The notes below the pieces were generated by a model. The model worked only from the letters and a program-made list of their open reading frames with translations, had not been told where the DNA came from and searched no databases. Shown here piece after piece: positions 54,922 through 63,824 of a stretch of 64,000 bases of DNA. Source of the stretch: Paractinoplanes ferrugineus (GTDB lineage Bacteria; Actinomycetota; Actinomycetes; Mycobacteriales; Micromonosporaceae); contig NZ_BOMM01000020.1 of NCBI RefSeq assembly GCF_016862195.1, positions 1 to 64,000 of the forward strand, in the 5' to 3' direction. Each line of letters starts with the position of its first letter. Position 1 is the stretch's first letter. Made by a program: the position numbers and the translations under genes.

Positions 54922-55687
54922 CTACCGCGTGACGCCGACCCAGTACGCCCGCCGCGGCCCGCGCAGCTTCAGTGAAAATGGTGCCGCCGGAGTCGCTGAG
55001 GCCCCCTTTTCAGGGAAGTTGTGGTCGAGACGCCGACGTCGCTCGGGCTGGATCGGGAAAGCGATCATCCGGGCGTCGGTGGTGGCTCGGCGGGCGTGTT
55101 CGTAGAAGTCGGGGGCGGCGCAGGCGAACAGGGTGCGGCCGTCGGGTCCGCCTACGGCGCAGGCGTAGACCGGGGTGCCGGGTGTCAGTTCGTCGGTGAT
55201 CCGGCCGTCGACCAGGCGCAGCAGGCGGGAGTCGGTGGCGTCGGCGAGCCACCGGGCGCCGTCGGCGTCCGGGCCGCTGCCGTCGGGGGCGACCACCACC
55301 TGGGGCAGCAGTTTGTCGAACTCGCGTTCGGTGGGCAGCGGGCCGAACTCGGCCCACCCCCGGCGGTTGCCGAGGGAGCCGTCCGGGGCCAGGTCGAAGG
55401 CGGTGACGCGGTTGCCGAAGGTCTCGTTCACCAGCAGTGTGCCGTCGGCGGTGAGCACGACGCCGTTGGGGAACCAGAGGTCGTCGGCCACCTCGGTGAC
55501 GGTGCCGTCGGGGTCGACCCGGTGCGGCGAGGCGGTGGCCGGCGGGGCGCCGGCCATCAGGTCATAACCGAAATTTCCGACGTAGGCCCGGCCGGCCGCG
55601 TCGACCACCATGTCGTTGAGCTGGCCGGTGGCGGGGGGCCTCAGCGAAGTGGAGTTCCTCGATAAGGGTGTACGGCTGCGTGATCAT
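54922..55687 (-). pseudogene. SMP-30/gluconolactonase-like pseudogene
   Basis: An ATG at 55687 with GAGGAGG seven bases upstream starts the usual beginning of the family (MITQPYTLIEELHFAEAP). The frame then breaks near 55640, and the next conserved block, NDMVVDAAGRAYVGNFGYDL (the family's NDxxVDxxGRxYVGNFG), lies in another frame. A central part of roughly 70 codons is missing, including the first metal-ligand Glu region. From 55611 the frame stays open through LVNETFGNRVTAFD and YACAVGGPDGRTLFACAAP. The C-terminus then runs into the dispersed repeat at 54966-55024 and ends in unrelated sequence. The ancestral gene would have hydrolysed a sugar lactone. It diverges from the GH120 xylosidase. 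Confidence 0.8.
54966..55024. repeat. Dispersed inverted-repeat element, copy 2
   Basis: Left arm 54966-54978 (gcttcagtgaaaa) and right arm 55007-55019 (ttttcagggaagt) pair at 10 of 13 positions. The 18-bp stretch 55007-55024 is identical to 5121-5138. The element forms the 3' end of the SMP-30 pseudogene frame. Confidence 0.6.
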
Positions 55688-55805
55688 TGAGATCCTCCTC
55701 ACAGTGATCGCATGGTCACCAGGCTGGGCCGCCGGTGTCAAGGTTGCCGAGGCGGCCCACGATCCACCGCGAGGCCGCGCAGGCGATACCGAGAGGCCCG
55801 ATGAG

Positions 55806-57770
55806 ATGACATCCGAGCTGCACGTCGCGACAACCGGATCCGATGACGCCGACGGTTCCGCCGAGCGGCCGTTCCGCACGATCAACCGCGCCGCCGCACT
55901 GGCCCGGCCCGGGGACACCGTCGTGGTGCACGCCGGTGAATATCGGGAATGGGTCAAGCCGCAGCGCGGCGGGCTCAGCGACACCCGCCGGATCACCTAT
56001 CAGGCGGCGCCCGGCGAGCACGTCGTGATCAAGGGGTCGGAGCGGATCACCGGCTGGACGGCGGACGGCGGGACGGTCTGGAAAGCCGCGATCCCGAACG
56101 CGATCTTCGGCGACTTCAACCCGTACGCCGAGGAGATCTTCGGGGATTGGGTCGTCGACCGGCCCGGGGAGAAGCGCAAGCACCTGGGCGACGTCTACCT
56201 GGACGGGCTGAGCTTCTACGAGGTGAGCAGCCGCGACGAGGTCGGGGCGGCGGCCGAGCGGACCGAGGTCGTCGACGACTGGACCGGCACCACCGTCGCG
56301 ACGCCGAATCCGGCGCAGACCGCGCTGGTGTGGTTCGCCGAGGTGGGCGCGGACGAGACGACCATCTGGGCGAACTTCCAGGGCGCCGACCCCAACGAGC
56401 GGACCACCGAGATCAACGTACGCCGATCGGTGTTCTACCCGGAGAAGAACCACCTCGACTGGATCACCGTGCGCGGTTTCGAGCTGGCGCAGGCCGCCAC
56501 CCCGTGGACGCCGCCGACCGCCGACCAGCCCGGACTGATCGGCCCGAACTGGGCCAAGGGCTGGATCATCGAGGACAACGACATCCACGACGCGAAATGC
56601 TCGGCGATCTCGATCGGCAAGGAGGAATCGACCGGACACAATTTCGCCAGCCTGCGGGGTGACAAACCGGGCTATCAATATCAGCTCGAGTCGGTCTTCT
56701 CGGCCCAGCAGATCGGGTGGGACAAGGAGCACATCGGGTCGCATGTGATCCGTCGCAACACCATTCACGACTGCGGGCAGAACGGCGTCGTCGGCCATCT
56801 GGGATGTGTGTTCTCCACCATCGAGGACAATCACATCCACCACATCGCGACCAAGCGTGAGTACTACGGCTACGAGATCGGCGGCATCAAGCTGCACGCG
56901 GCGATCGACGTGACGATCCGGCACAACCGCATCCACCACTGCTCGCTCGGCACCTGGCTGGACTGGCAGACGCAGGGCACCCGGATCTCGCGCAACGTCT
57001 TCTACGCCAACAGCCGGGACCTGTTCGTCGAGGTGTCGCACGGCCCCTACCTGGTCGAGCACAACGTCCTCGCCTCGCCGGCCGCGATCGAGTCGTTCAG
57101 CCAGGGTGGCGCCTACGTCAACAACCTGATCGCCGGCACGGTCCGGATCGAGGACGTGATGGACCGGGCGACGCCGTACCACCGGCCGCACAGCACGCAG
57201 GTCGCCGGTTACGCGTTCATCGTCGGCGGTGACGACAGGTGGGTGGGCAACCTGTTCGTCGGCATCGACCCGGCGACCGCGTACGGCAAGTACGGCCAGC
57301 CGGGCGGGCAGCCGCACAGCGGTCTCGACGGCTACGACGAGTTCCCGGCCTCGTGGGCGGAATACCTGCAGCGCATCGCCGACCAGCCGCCGGGCGACCA
57401 CGCCCGGTTCATCGGGGTCAAGCAGGCGGTGTACGCGCGGGACAACGTCTACACCGCCGGCGCCAAGGCGTTCGCCGGTGAGGCCGGCGCGACCGTGCTG
57501 GCCGGCGGAGCGGCCCGGGTGGTCGAGGAGGGCGCCGAGGTCTACCTGGTGACCGACCTGCCGGCCGAGTTCGACCAGGCCCGCGTCGGTGTGGTGGGCG
57601 GCCGCGACCTGGAGCGGGTGCGGTTCGTCGACGCCGAGTTCGAGGAGAACGACGGCACCCCGGCCGTGCTGGGGGTGGACCTGACCGGCGTACCCAAGGA
57701 AAGCGGTTCGTTCGCGCCCGGCCCGATCGCCGGCCTGGCCGCGGGCCGCAGTCGCACGCGCCTCTGGTGA
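55806..57770 (+). CDS. GH120 family beta-xylosidase (beta-helix)
   Basis: 654 residues from ATG 55806. It follows the Thermoanaerobacterium XylC (GH120) pattern from end to end: HVATTGSDDADGSAERPFRTIN, VHAGEYREWVKP, ITYQAAPGEHVVIKGSERI, SWVVDRPG-type loop and TPPTADQPGLIGPNWAKGWIIED. The catalytic pair sits in WLDWQ (Asp386) and FVEVSHG (Glu409), 23 residues apart as in XylC. It removes xylose from the non-reducing end of xylo-oligosaccharides with retention. No signal peptide is seen, so it is probably cytoplasmic and acts on imported oligomers. It diverges from the broken SMP-30 gene; no transporter is adjacent. Confidence 0.9.
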   Translation: MTSELHVATTGSDDADGSAERPFRTINRAAALARPGDTVVVHAGEYREWVKPQRGGLSDTRRITYQAAPGEHVVIKGSERITGWTADGGTVWKAAIPNAIFGDFNPYAEEIFGDWVVDRPGEKRKHLGDVYLDGLSFYEVSSRDEVGAAAERTEVVDDWTGTTVATPNPAQTALVWFAEVGADETTIWANFQGADPNERTTEINVRRSVFYPEKNHLDWITVRGFELAQAATPWTPPTADQPGLIGPNWAKGWIIEDNDIHDAKCSAISIGKEESTGHNFASLRGDKPGYQYQLESVFSAQQIGWDKEHIGSHVIRRNTIHDCGQNGVVGHLGCVFSTIEDNHIHHIATKREYYGYEIGGIKLHAAIDVTIRHNRIHHCSLGTWLDWQTQGTRISRNVFYANSRDLFVEVSHGPYLVEHNVLASPAAIESFSQGGAYVNNLIAGTVRIEDVMDRATPYHRPHSTQVAGYAFIVGGDDRWVGNLFVGIDPATAYGKYGQPGGQPHSGLDGYDEFPASWAEYLQRIADQPPGDHARFIGVKQAVYARDNVYTAGAKAFAGEAGATVLAGGAARVVEEGAEVYLVTDLPAEFDQARVGVVGGRDLERVRFVDAEFEENDGTPAVLGVDLTGVPKESGSFAPGPIAGLAAGRSRTRLW

Positions 57771-57833
57771 GCGGACGAACGCCGGCCCACCCGCCGGGCT
57801 GAGGTGACCTCGCCCGTTGGGACGGCGTTTACT

Positions 57834-57864
57834 TCTCGGGCGGGAAGTCACTTCCCGCCCGAGA
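57834..57864. promoter_or_regulatory. 31-bp perfect palindrome upstream of hsdM
   Basis: Arms tctcgggcgggaagt (57834-57848) and its exact complement (57850-57864) meet around a single base. It ends 29 bp before the hsdM start. As DNA it is an ideal dimer-binding site; as RNA it would be a near-loopless hairpin. No controller-protein gene is seen next to it. Confidence 0.7.
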
Positions 57865-57893
57865 GGCCGAACACCTTCAGGACGGGGACAGCG

Positions 57894-59369
57894 GTGCCTG
57901 AACGCAAGCAAGGATCCGGGGCCAAGGGCATCCAGGACATTCTGTGGAAGGCCGCCAACCGGCTTCGCGGCACCATGGACGCGGCCCAGTACAAGGAGTT
58001 CGTCCTCGGGCTGGTCTTCCTGAAGTACATCTCGGACGCGTTCGCGGAGCGCCGGGAACTGCTCTCCGGCGACGACGACCGGCAGCGCTACGCCGGCGTT
58101 TTCTGGGTGCCGGAGAACGCTCGCTGGGACCACCTCGCCCGCAACGCCGGCGGGGACGTCGGTGGGCTGCTCGACGACGCCATGGACGCGATCATGCGGG
58201 AGAACCCGGCGCTCGACGGGGTGCTGCCGAAGATCTTCGGGCGGGGCGGGGTCGATCCGGCGCCGCTGCGGGAACTGGTCACGCTGATCAGCGACGCGCG
58301 CTTCACGGGCCATGCGGACCGGGCCGCGCAGGACGTGCTCGGTCAGGTCTACGAGTATTTCCTGGAGAAGTTCGCGCGGGCCGAGGGGAAACGGGCGGGG
58401 GAGTTCTACACGCCGGCGAGCGTGGTGAAACTGCTCGTGGAAGTGCTGGAACCCTTCCACGGCAAGGTCTACGACCCCTGCTGCGGGTCGGGTGGCATGT
58501 TCGTGCAGGCCGGGCGCGCGCACGGGCGCGACATCACGGTGTACGGGCAGGAGGCCAACGAGCGCACCTGGCGGCTCGCCAAGATGAACCTGGCCATCCA
58601 CGGGATGGATCCGGGCGGGCTCGGCGACCGGTGGGCCGACACCTTCGCCGAGGACAAGCAGCCCGGCCTGGCCGCCGACTTCATCCTGGCCAACCCGCCG
58701 TTCAACATGAGCGAGTGGGCGCGGCGCGCGGACGACCCCCGCTGGGTGTACGGGCTGCCGCCGCGCGGGAACGCCAACTTCGCCTGGCTGCAGCACATGG
58801 TGGCGAAGCTGGCCCGGGGCGGCCGCGCGGGCGTGGTGCTCTCCAACGGCTCGATGTCGTCCAAGCTCTCCGGCGAGGGCGCGATCCGGCGCCGGATCGT
58901 CGAGGAGGACCTGGTCTCGTGCATGGTGGCGCTGCCCGGCAACCTGTTCCGCAGCACCGCGATCCCGGCCTGCGTGTGGTTCCTCGGTCGCGACAAGCAG
59001 CAGCGGCGCGGCCAGATCCTCTTCGTCGACGCGCGCCAGCTGGGCACGATGGTCGACCGCACCGAGCGGGTCCTGACCGACGGCGACATCGCGCGGATCG
59101 CGGACACCTATCACGCGTGGCGCACCTCCACCGCGTACACCGATGTGCCGGGTTTCTGTTTCTCCGCCTCGCTGGAGCAGGTCGCGGAGAACGACCACAT
59201 CCTCACCCCGGGCCGCTATGTCGGCGCCGCCTCGGCGGAGGCCGACCCGGACGCGGAGCCGGTCGCCGACCGGATCGCCCGGCTCACCGAGGAGCTGTTC
59301 GCGCAGTTCGAGGAATCGGCGCGGCTCGCGGCGGCGGTCCGGGAACAGCTGGGGAAACTGGATGTCTGA
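57894..59369 (+). CDS. hsdM: Type I restriction-modification DNA methyltransferase subunit
   Basis: 491 residues from GTG 57894 (GGACGGGGA upstream). The N-terminal helical HsdM_N domain (about 1-150; LWKAANRLRG, FLKYISDAF) precedes an N6-adenine methyltransferase with SAM motif DPCCGSGGMF and catalytic ILANPPFN (NPPF). With HsdS it methylates adenine in a split recognition sequence. Its stop overlaps the hsdS start by 8 bp. No hsdR lies on either side. Confidence 0.95.
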   Translation: MPERKQGSGAKGIQDILWKAANRLRGTMDAAQYKEFVLGLVFLKYISDAFAERRELLSGDDDRQRYAGVFWVPENARWDHLARNAGGDVGGLLDDAMDAIMRENPALDGVLPKIFGRGGVDPAPLRELVTLISDARFTGHADRAAQDVLGQVYEYFLEKFARAEGKRAGEFYTPASVVKLLVEVLEPFHGKVYDPCCGSGGMFVQAGRAHGRDITVYGQEANERTWRLAKMNLAIHGMDPGGLGDRWADTFAEDKQPGLAADFILANPPFNMSEWARRADDPRWVYGLPPRGNANFAWLQHMVAKLARGGRAGVVLSNGSMSSKLSGEGAIRRRIVEEDLVSCMVALPGNLFRSTAIPACVWFLGRDKQQRRGQILFVDARQLGTMVDRTERVLTDGDIARIADTYHAWRTSTAYTDVPGFCFSASLEQVAENDHILTPGRYVGAASAEADPDAEPVADRIARLTEELFAQFEESARLAAAVREQLGKLDV

Positions 59370-60531
59370 CTGGCCGGTCGGCACCGTGCGCGACATCGCG
59401 GTGCCCCGGGGCCTGGTCGGCGGCCCGTTCGGCTCGATGCTGGGGGCCAAGGACTACGTCGCGTCCGGCGTCCCGGTGATCCGCGGCGTCAACCTGGCCG
59501 GCGACGGCCTCTTCGACCCGGCCGAGTTCGTGCACGTGACCAGGGAGAAAGCGGCCGGCGAACTGGCCGGCAACCTGGCCCGGCCCGGCGACGTGGTCTT
59601 CACCCAGCGCGGCACCCTCGGCCAGGTCGGCCTGGTTCCGCCGGCGCCGCACGACACCTACGTCGTCTCCCAGTCGCAGATGCGCCTGCGCGTCGACCCC
59701 GGCCGGGCCGATCCGCGCTACGTCTACTACCAGTTCCGGTCGGCCCAGGTGCGGGCGGCGATCCGCGGCAGCGCCATCGCCACCGGGGTCCCGCACATCA
59801 ACCTCGGCATCCTCGCCGCCGTGCCGATCGTGATCCCGCCACTGGCCGACCAACGCGCGGTGGCCGGCCTGCTGGGCTCGCTGGACGACAAGATCGCCGG
59901 GAACGACCGGCTCGCGGCGACGGCGATGGACCTGGCCGAGGCCGAGTTCGCGGCCGTGCCGCGGGACCGGGCGGCGAAGCTCGGCGATCTGCTCGACCTG
60001 GTCTACGGCAAGGCTCTGCCGGCCGCGCGGCGCCGGGGCGGCCCGGTGGTCGTGCACGGCAGCGGCGGCCCGGCCGGCCGGCACGACGAACCGCTCGTCG
60101 ACGGGCCCGGCGTCATCGTCGGCCGCAAGGGCACGGTCGGTGCCGTGCGCTGGTCCGACGACGACTTCTTCCCGATCGACACCACGTTCTACGTCCGGCC
60201 GAGAACCATTTCGCTGGAGTACGCCTATTTCCTGCTCCGGACGCTGGGCCTGAGCGGGATGAACAGCGACTCCGCGGTCCCCGGCCTGAACCGGTCCCGA
60301 CTCCTGAACCTCCCGGTGCGCGCCCCCGCCACCGACACCGCCTTCACCGCACGGGTGCGTCCCCTGTTCGCCGTGCGTGCTCGAACGGCCCGGGAGAGCG
60401 CCGCCCTGCGGGCCCTGCGCGACGACCTGCTGCCCCGCCTGATCTCGGGCGAACTGCGGTGTGCGCACTTGGCGGGCCGGCGGGCTCAGGAGCCGGCGCG
60501 GGTTGCCGAAAGGTTGCAAGAGGGACGTTGA
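59362..60531 (+). CDS. hsdS: Type I specificity subunit
   Basis: 389 residues from ATG 59362, overlapping hsdM by 8 bp. Two target-recognition domains (about 1-165 and 200-345) are each followed by a conserved helix: LADQRAVAGLLGSLDDKIAG and ALRALRDDLLPRLISGEL. It should direct HsdM to an asymmetric bipartite site. The last 20 residues (from ELRCAHLAG) extend beyond the usual end. A chemoreceptor gene follows, not hsdR. Confidence 0.93.
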   Translation: MSDWPVGTVRDIAVPRGLVGGPFGSMLGAKDYVASGVPVIRGVNLAGDGLFDPAEFVHVTREKAAGELAGNLARPGDVVFTQRGTLGQVGLVPPAPHDTYVVSQSQMRLRVDPGRADPRYVYYQFRSAQVRAAIRGSAIATGVPHINLGILAAVPIVIPPLADQRAVAGLLGSLDDKIAGNDRLAATAMDLAEAEFAAVPRDRAAKLGDLLDLVYGKALPAARRRGGPVVVHGSGGPAGRHDEPLVDGPGVIVGRKGTVGAVRWSDDDFFPIDTTFYVRPRTISLEYAYFLLRTLGLSGMNSDSAVPGLNRSRLLNLPVRAPATDTAFTARVRPLFAVRARTARESAALRALRDDLLPRLISGELRCAHLAGRRAQEPARVAERLQEGR

Positions 60532-60559
60532 CGGTAACGGCTGAGGCGGGGGTCTGGTC

Positions 60560-62167
60560 GTGACGATGGATGAGGCGCCGCGTGGCCGGTGGAGCTTCGC
60601 GGACCTGCCGGTCCTGCCGAAGACGATCGCGGGCGCGGTGATCACGCTCGCGGTCGCGCTGGTGGTGGGCATAGTCGCGCTGGTCAAGCTCGACACCACC
60701 GCCGGTCAGGTCCAGGAGATGTACGAGCTGGAGGTCCAGCCGCTCATCGTGCTGGGCCGGGCGGACCGGACGATGATGCAGCTGCGGGTGGACCTGCTGC
60801 GGCACGGGATCAGCCGGTCGGCCGCGAACAAGGAGAAGGCCGAGCAGCTGATCGCCGAGCACGAGCAGCAGCTCGCCGGCTACGTCGCCGCCTATCGGCC
60901 GAAAGCCGCCGACCCGGCGCTGATCGACACCTTCGCCGCGGACTGGAAAGCCGCCTCGACGGTGCGCTCGACGCTGCTGGAACTCTCCCGCACCGGCAAG
61001 ACCGCCGAGTTCGAGCAACTGCGCACCACCACCTATCAGTCGGCGGTGGACAAGGCGACCGCCGACCTCGACGCGGCCAACGAGGCGGAGACCACCCAGT
61101 CGGCCAGCCGGGCCGCGCAGGCGCGGGCGGACTACAACGGCGCCCGTACGCTGATCGTCGTACTGCTCGTCGTCGGCGGGCTCCTGGCCCTCAGCCTCGC
61201 CGTGCTGGTGGCGCGGGCGATCGTCCGGTCCGTGCGGTCCGTGTCGGTGGTCGCGAAGGCCCTGGCCGAGGGTGATCTGACGGTGCGGTCGGGGGTGCGC
61301 TCGTCCGACGAGCTCGGGCTGATGGCCCGGGACCTCGACGGCGCGGTGGGCGCGCTGCGAAACACGGTATCGGAGCTGGAGGCCAACGCGGTCACCCTGG
61401 CCGGGTCGAGTGAGGAGCTCGCCGCCACGTCGAGCCAGATCGCGGAGGCCGCCGAGCGCACCAACGCCCAGGTCAGCGCGGTGTCGGCGAGTGCCGGGCA
61501 GGTCGGTCTGAACATCGCCACGGTGGCGGCCAGCTCCGAGCAGATGGGTGCGGCGATCAACGAGATCGCCAGTAACGCCGGCGAGGCCGCCCGGGTCGCC
61601 GCCGACGCGGTCGTCCTCGCCGAGTCGACCAACCAGACGGTGAGCAAGCTCGGGGTCTCATCGGCCGAGATCGGCAACGTGATCAAGGTGATCACCCAGA
61701 TCGCCGAGCAGACCAACCTGCTCGCCCTGAACGCCACCATCGAGGCCGCCCGCGCCGGTGAGCAGGGCAAAGGCTTCGCGGTCGTGGCCAGCGAGGTCAA
61801 GGACCTGGCCCAGGAGACCGGCCGGGCCACCGAGGACATCAGCAACCGGGTGCAGGCCATCCAGAACGACTCGGCCGGCGCGGTCAGCGCGATAGCCGAG
61901 ATCCAGGCCGTCATCGGGCAGATCAACGAGTTCCAGACGACCATCGCGTCGGCCGTCGAGGAGCAGACCGCCACCACCAACGAGATGGTGCGCAACGTCA
62001 GCGCCGCCGCCGCCGGAGCCGCCGAGATCTCGCACTCGGTGAGCGACGTCTCCGACGCCACCCAGAACACCGCCGCCGCCGTCACCGAGGCGCAGCAGAC
62101 CACCGCCGAACTTGCCCGAATGGGCAACGACCTTCAGCGCATCGTCACCCAGTTCCGGGTGGCGTAG
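60560..62167 (+). CDS. Methyl-accepting chemotaxis protein
   Basis: 535 residues from GTG. One transmembrane helix (about 25-47), an extracellular four-helix-bundle domain (about 50-190), a second helix (about 195-220), a HAMP domain (about 222-275) and a long cytoplasmic signalling coil. The hairpin tip [32 protein letters not shown] sequence (CheA/CheW contact) is intact near 380-405. It should sense a periplasmic ligand and control CheA. No che or flagellar genes are in the window, but motile-spore actinomycetes use such receptors. Confidence 0.95.
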   Translation: MTMDEAPRGRWSFADLPVLPKTIAGAVITLAVALVVGIVALVKLDTTAGQVQEMYELEVQPLIVLGRADRTMMQLRVDLLRHGISRSAANKEKAEQLIAEHEQQLAGYVAAYRPKAADPALIDTFAADWKAASTVRSTLLELSRTGKTAEFEQLRTTTYQSAVDKATADLDAANEAETTQSASRAAQARADYNGARTLIVVLLVVGGLLALSLAVLVARAIVRSVRSVSVVAKALAEGDLTVRSGVRSSDELGLMARDLDGAVGALRNTVSELEANAVTLAGSSEELAATSSQIAEAAERTNAQVSAVSASAGQVGLNIATVAASSEQMGAAINEIASNAGEAARVAADAVVLAESTNQTVSKLGVSSAEIGNVIKVITQIAEQTNLLALNATIEAARAGEQGKGFAVVASEVKDLAQETGRATEDISNRVQAIQNDSAGAVSAIAEIQAVIGQINEFQTTIASAVEEQTATTNEMVRNVSAAAAGAAEISHSVSDVSDATQNTAAAVTEAQQTTAELARMGNDLQRIVTQFRVA

Positions 62168-62170
62168 CTT
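62165..62170 (+). promoter_or_regulatory. Leaderless-type -10 box of dhaK overlapping the chemoreceptor stop
   Basis: TAGCTT begins with the TAG stop codon of the chemoreceptor gene and ends six bases before ATG 62177 of dhaK. The dha genes may thus be transcribed independently. Confidence 0.45.
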
Positions 62171-62176
62171 GGGTCC

Positions 62177-63184
62177 ATGGCGGAGATGAAGAAGCTCATC
62201 AACGATCCCGCACACGTGGTCGCCGACGCCCTGCGCGGTGTCGCGGCCGCCCATCCCGAGCTGCGCGTCGACCACGAGCAGCGGGTCATTTTCCGGGCCG
62301 ACGCGCCGGTGCGTGGCAAGGTCGGCCTCGTCTCCGGCGGCGGTTCCGGGCACGAGCCGCTGCACGGCGGGTTCGTCGGGCCCGGCATGCTCGACGCGGC
62401 CTGCGCCGGGGAGATCTTCACCTCCCCCGTGCCCGACCAGATGGTCGCCGCCACCCGGGGCGTCGACGGTGGCGCCGGGGTGCTGCACATCGTCAAGAAC
62501 TACACCGGCGACGTGCTGAACTTCGAGATGGCCGCCGAGATCGTCGCCGCCGACACCGGCACCGAGGTGCTCTCCGTGATCACCGACGACGACGTCGCGG
62601 TCCAGGACAGCCTCTACACCGCCGGGCGCCGCGGCGTCGGCGGCACGGTGCTCGTCGAGAAGCTCGCCGGGGCCGCCGCCGAGGAGGGCCGCACCCTCGG
62701 CGACGTGGCTGCGGTCGCCCGGAAGGCCAACGACAACGGCCGCAGCATGGGGCTGGCGCTCACCTCCTGCACGGTGCCGGCCGCCGGCCGGCCGACGTTC
62801 GAGCTGCCGGCCGGCGAGATGGAGGTCGGCATCGGCATCCACGGCGAACCGGGCCGCCGCCGGGTCCCGCTCGCCACCGCCGCCGAAGCCGCCGAGATGC
62901 TCGTCGCGCCGATCCTGGCCGACCTCGACTTCACCGGCAGCCCGGTGATCGCCTTCGTCAACGGCATGGGCGCCACCCCGCTCCTCGAGCTCTACGTCCT
63001 CTACCAGGAGGTCGCGACCATTCTCGAGAAGTCGGGCGTGCGCATCGCCCGGTCGCTGGTCGGGCCCTACATCACGAGCCTCGACATGGCCGGCGCCTCG
63101 GTGACCCTGCTGCGCGCCGACGACGAGATCCTGCGCCTGTGGGACGCCCCGGTGCGCACCCCGGGCCTGCGATGGGGAAGCTGA
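62177..63184 (+). CDS. dhaK: Dihydroxyacetone kinase subunit DhaK
   Basis: 335 residues. [19 protein letters not shown] near residue 50 is the substrate-binding loop. His222 in GIGIHGEPG is the residue that forms the covalent hemiaminal with dihydroxyacetone. It transfers phosphate onto dihydroxyacetone together with DhaL. It is the first gene of dhaKLM, with dhaL starting 5 bp after its stop. Confidence 0.96.
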   Translation: MAEMKKLINDPAHVVADALRGVAAAHPELRVDHEQRVIFRADAPVRGKVGLVSGGGSGHEPLHGGFVGPGMLDAACAGEIFTSPVPDQMVAATRGVDGGAGVLHIVKNYTGDVLNFEMAAEIVAADTGTEVLSVITDDDVAVQDSLYTAGRRGVGGTVLVEKLAGAAAEEGRTLGDVAAVARKANDNGRSMGLALTSCTVPAAGRPTFELPAGEMEVGIGIHGEPGRRRVPLATAAEAAEMLVAPILADLDFTGSPVIAFVNGMGATPLLELYVLYQEVATILEKSGVRIARSLVGPYITSLDMAGASVTLLRADDEILRLWDAPVRTPGLRWGS

Positions 63185-63189
63185 GCCGC

Positions 63190-63816
63190 ATGGTCGACAC
63201 CGACGCTCTGCACGCCTGGATCCGCGAGTTCGCGCGTCTGGTCGAGCAGCACCAGGATCTGCTCACCGAGTTGGACTCCGCGATCGGCGACGCCGATCAC
63301 GGAGCCAACCTCCATCGAGGCATGTCCGCCGTGGTCGAGGTGCTGCGGGCGGAGACCCCGTCGACCCCGGCCGAGCTGTTCAAACGTACGGGGATGACGC
63401 TGGTGTCGACGGTGGGTGGCGCGAGCGGCCCGCTCTACGGCACCGCCTTCCTGCGCATGTCCGCGACCGCCGGTGAGGCCGAGACACTCGACGCGGGCGA
63501 CCTCGCGAAGATCCTCCGGGCCGCGCTCGAGGGCGTCGTCACCCGGGGCAAGGCCCAGGCCGGCGACAAGACGATGTACGACGCGCTGGCCCCCGCCGTG
63601 CGGGCCCTCGAGGAGGCGGTCGGGACCGGGCAGCCCCTGGCCGAGGCCCTCGACGCCGCCGCCCGCGCCGCCGAGCGGGGCCGCGAGGCGACGACCGCGA
63701 TGATCGCCCGCAAGGGCCGCGCCAGCTACCTCGGCGAACGCAGCGCCGGTCATCCGGATCCGGGCGCCACGTCGGTCACCTACCTGGTGGTGGCCGCGGC
63801 CACGGCGCTGGCCTGA
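63190..63816 (+). CDS. dhaL: Dihydroxyacetone kinase subunit DhaL
   Basis: 208 residues. The ADP-binding barrel has ELDSAIGDADHGANLHRGM near residues 29-45 (three Asp that hold the Mg-ADP) and GGASGPLYGTAFLR, plus a final DPGATS loop. In the PTS-dependent system it keeps a bound ADP that is rephosphorylated by DhaM. dhaM begins 8 bp after its stop. Confidence 0.96.
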   Translation: MVDTDALHAWIREFARLVEQHQDLLTELDSAIGDADHGANLHRGMSAVVEVLRAETPSTPAELFKRTGMTLVSTVGGASGPLYGTAFLRMSATAGEAETLDAGDLAKILRAALEGVVTRGKAQAGDKTMYDALAPAVRALEEAVGTGQPLAEALDAAARAAERGREATTAMIARKGRASYLGERSAGHPDPGATSVTYLVVAAATALA

Positions 63817-63824
63817 GCACCGCC

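Noticed and set aside
55716..59450. A 1244-codon minus-strand open frame
   Set aside because: It runs opposite the GH120 and hsdM genes, both of which have clear domains and catalytic residues; its translation is low-complexity.
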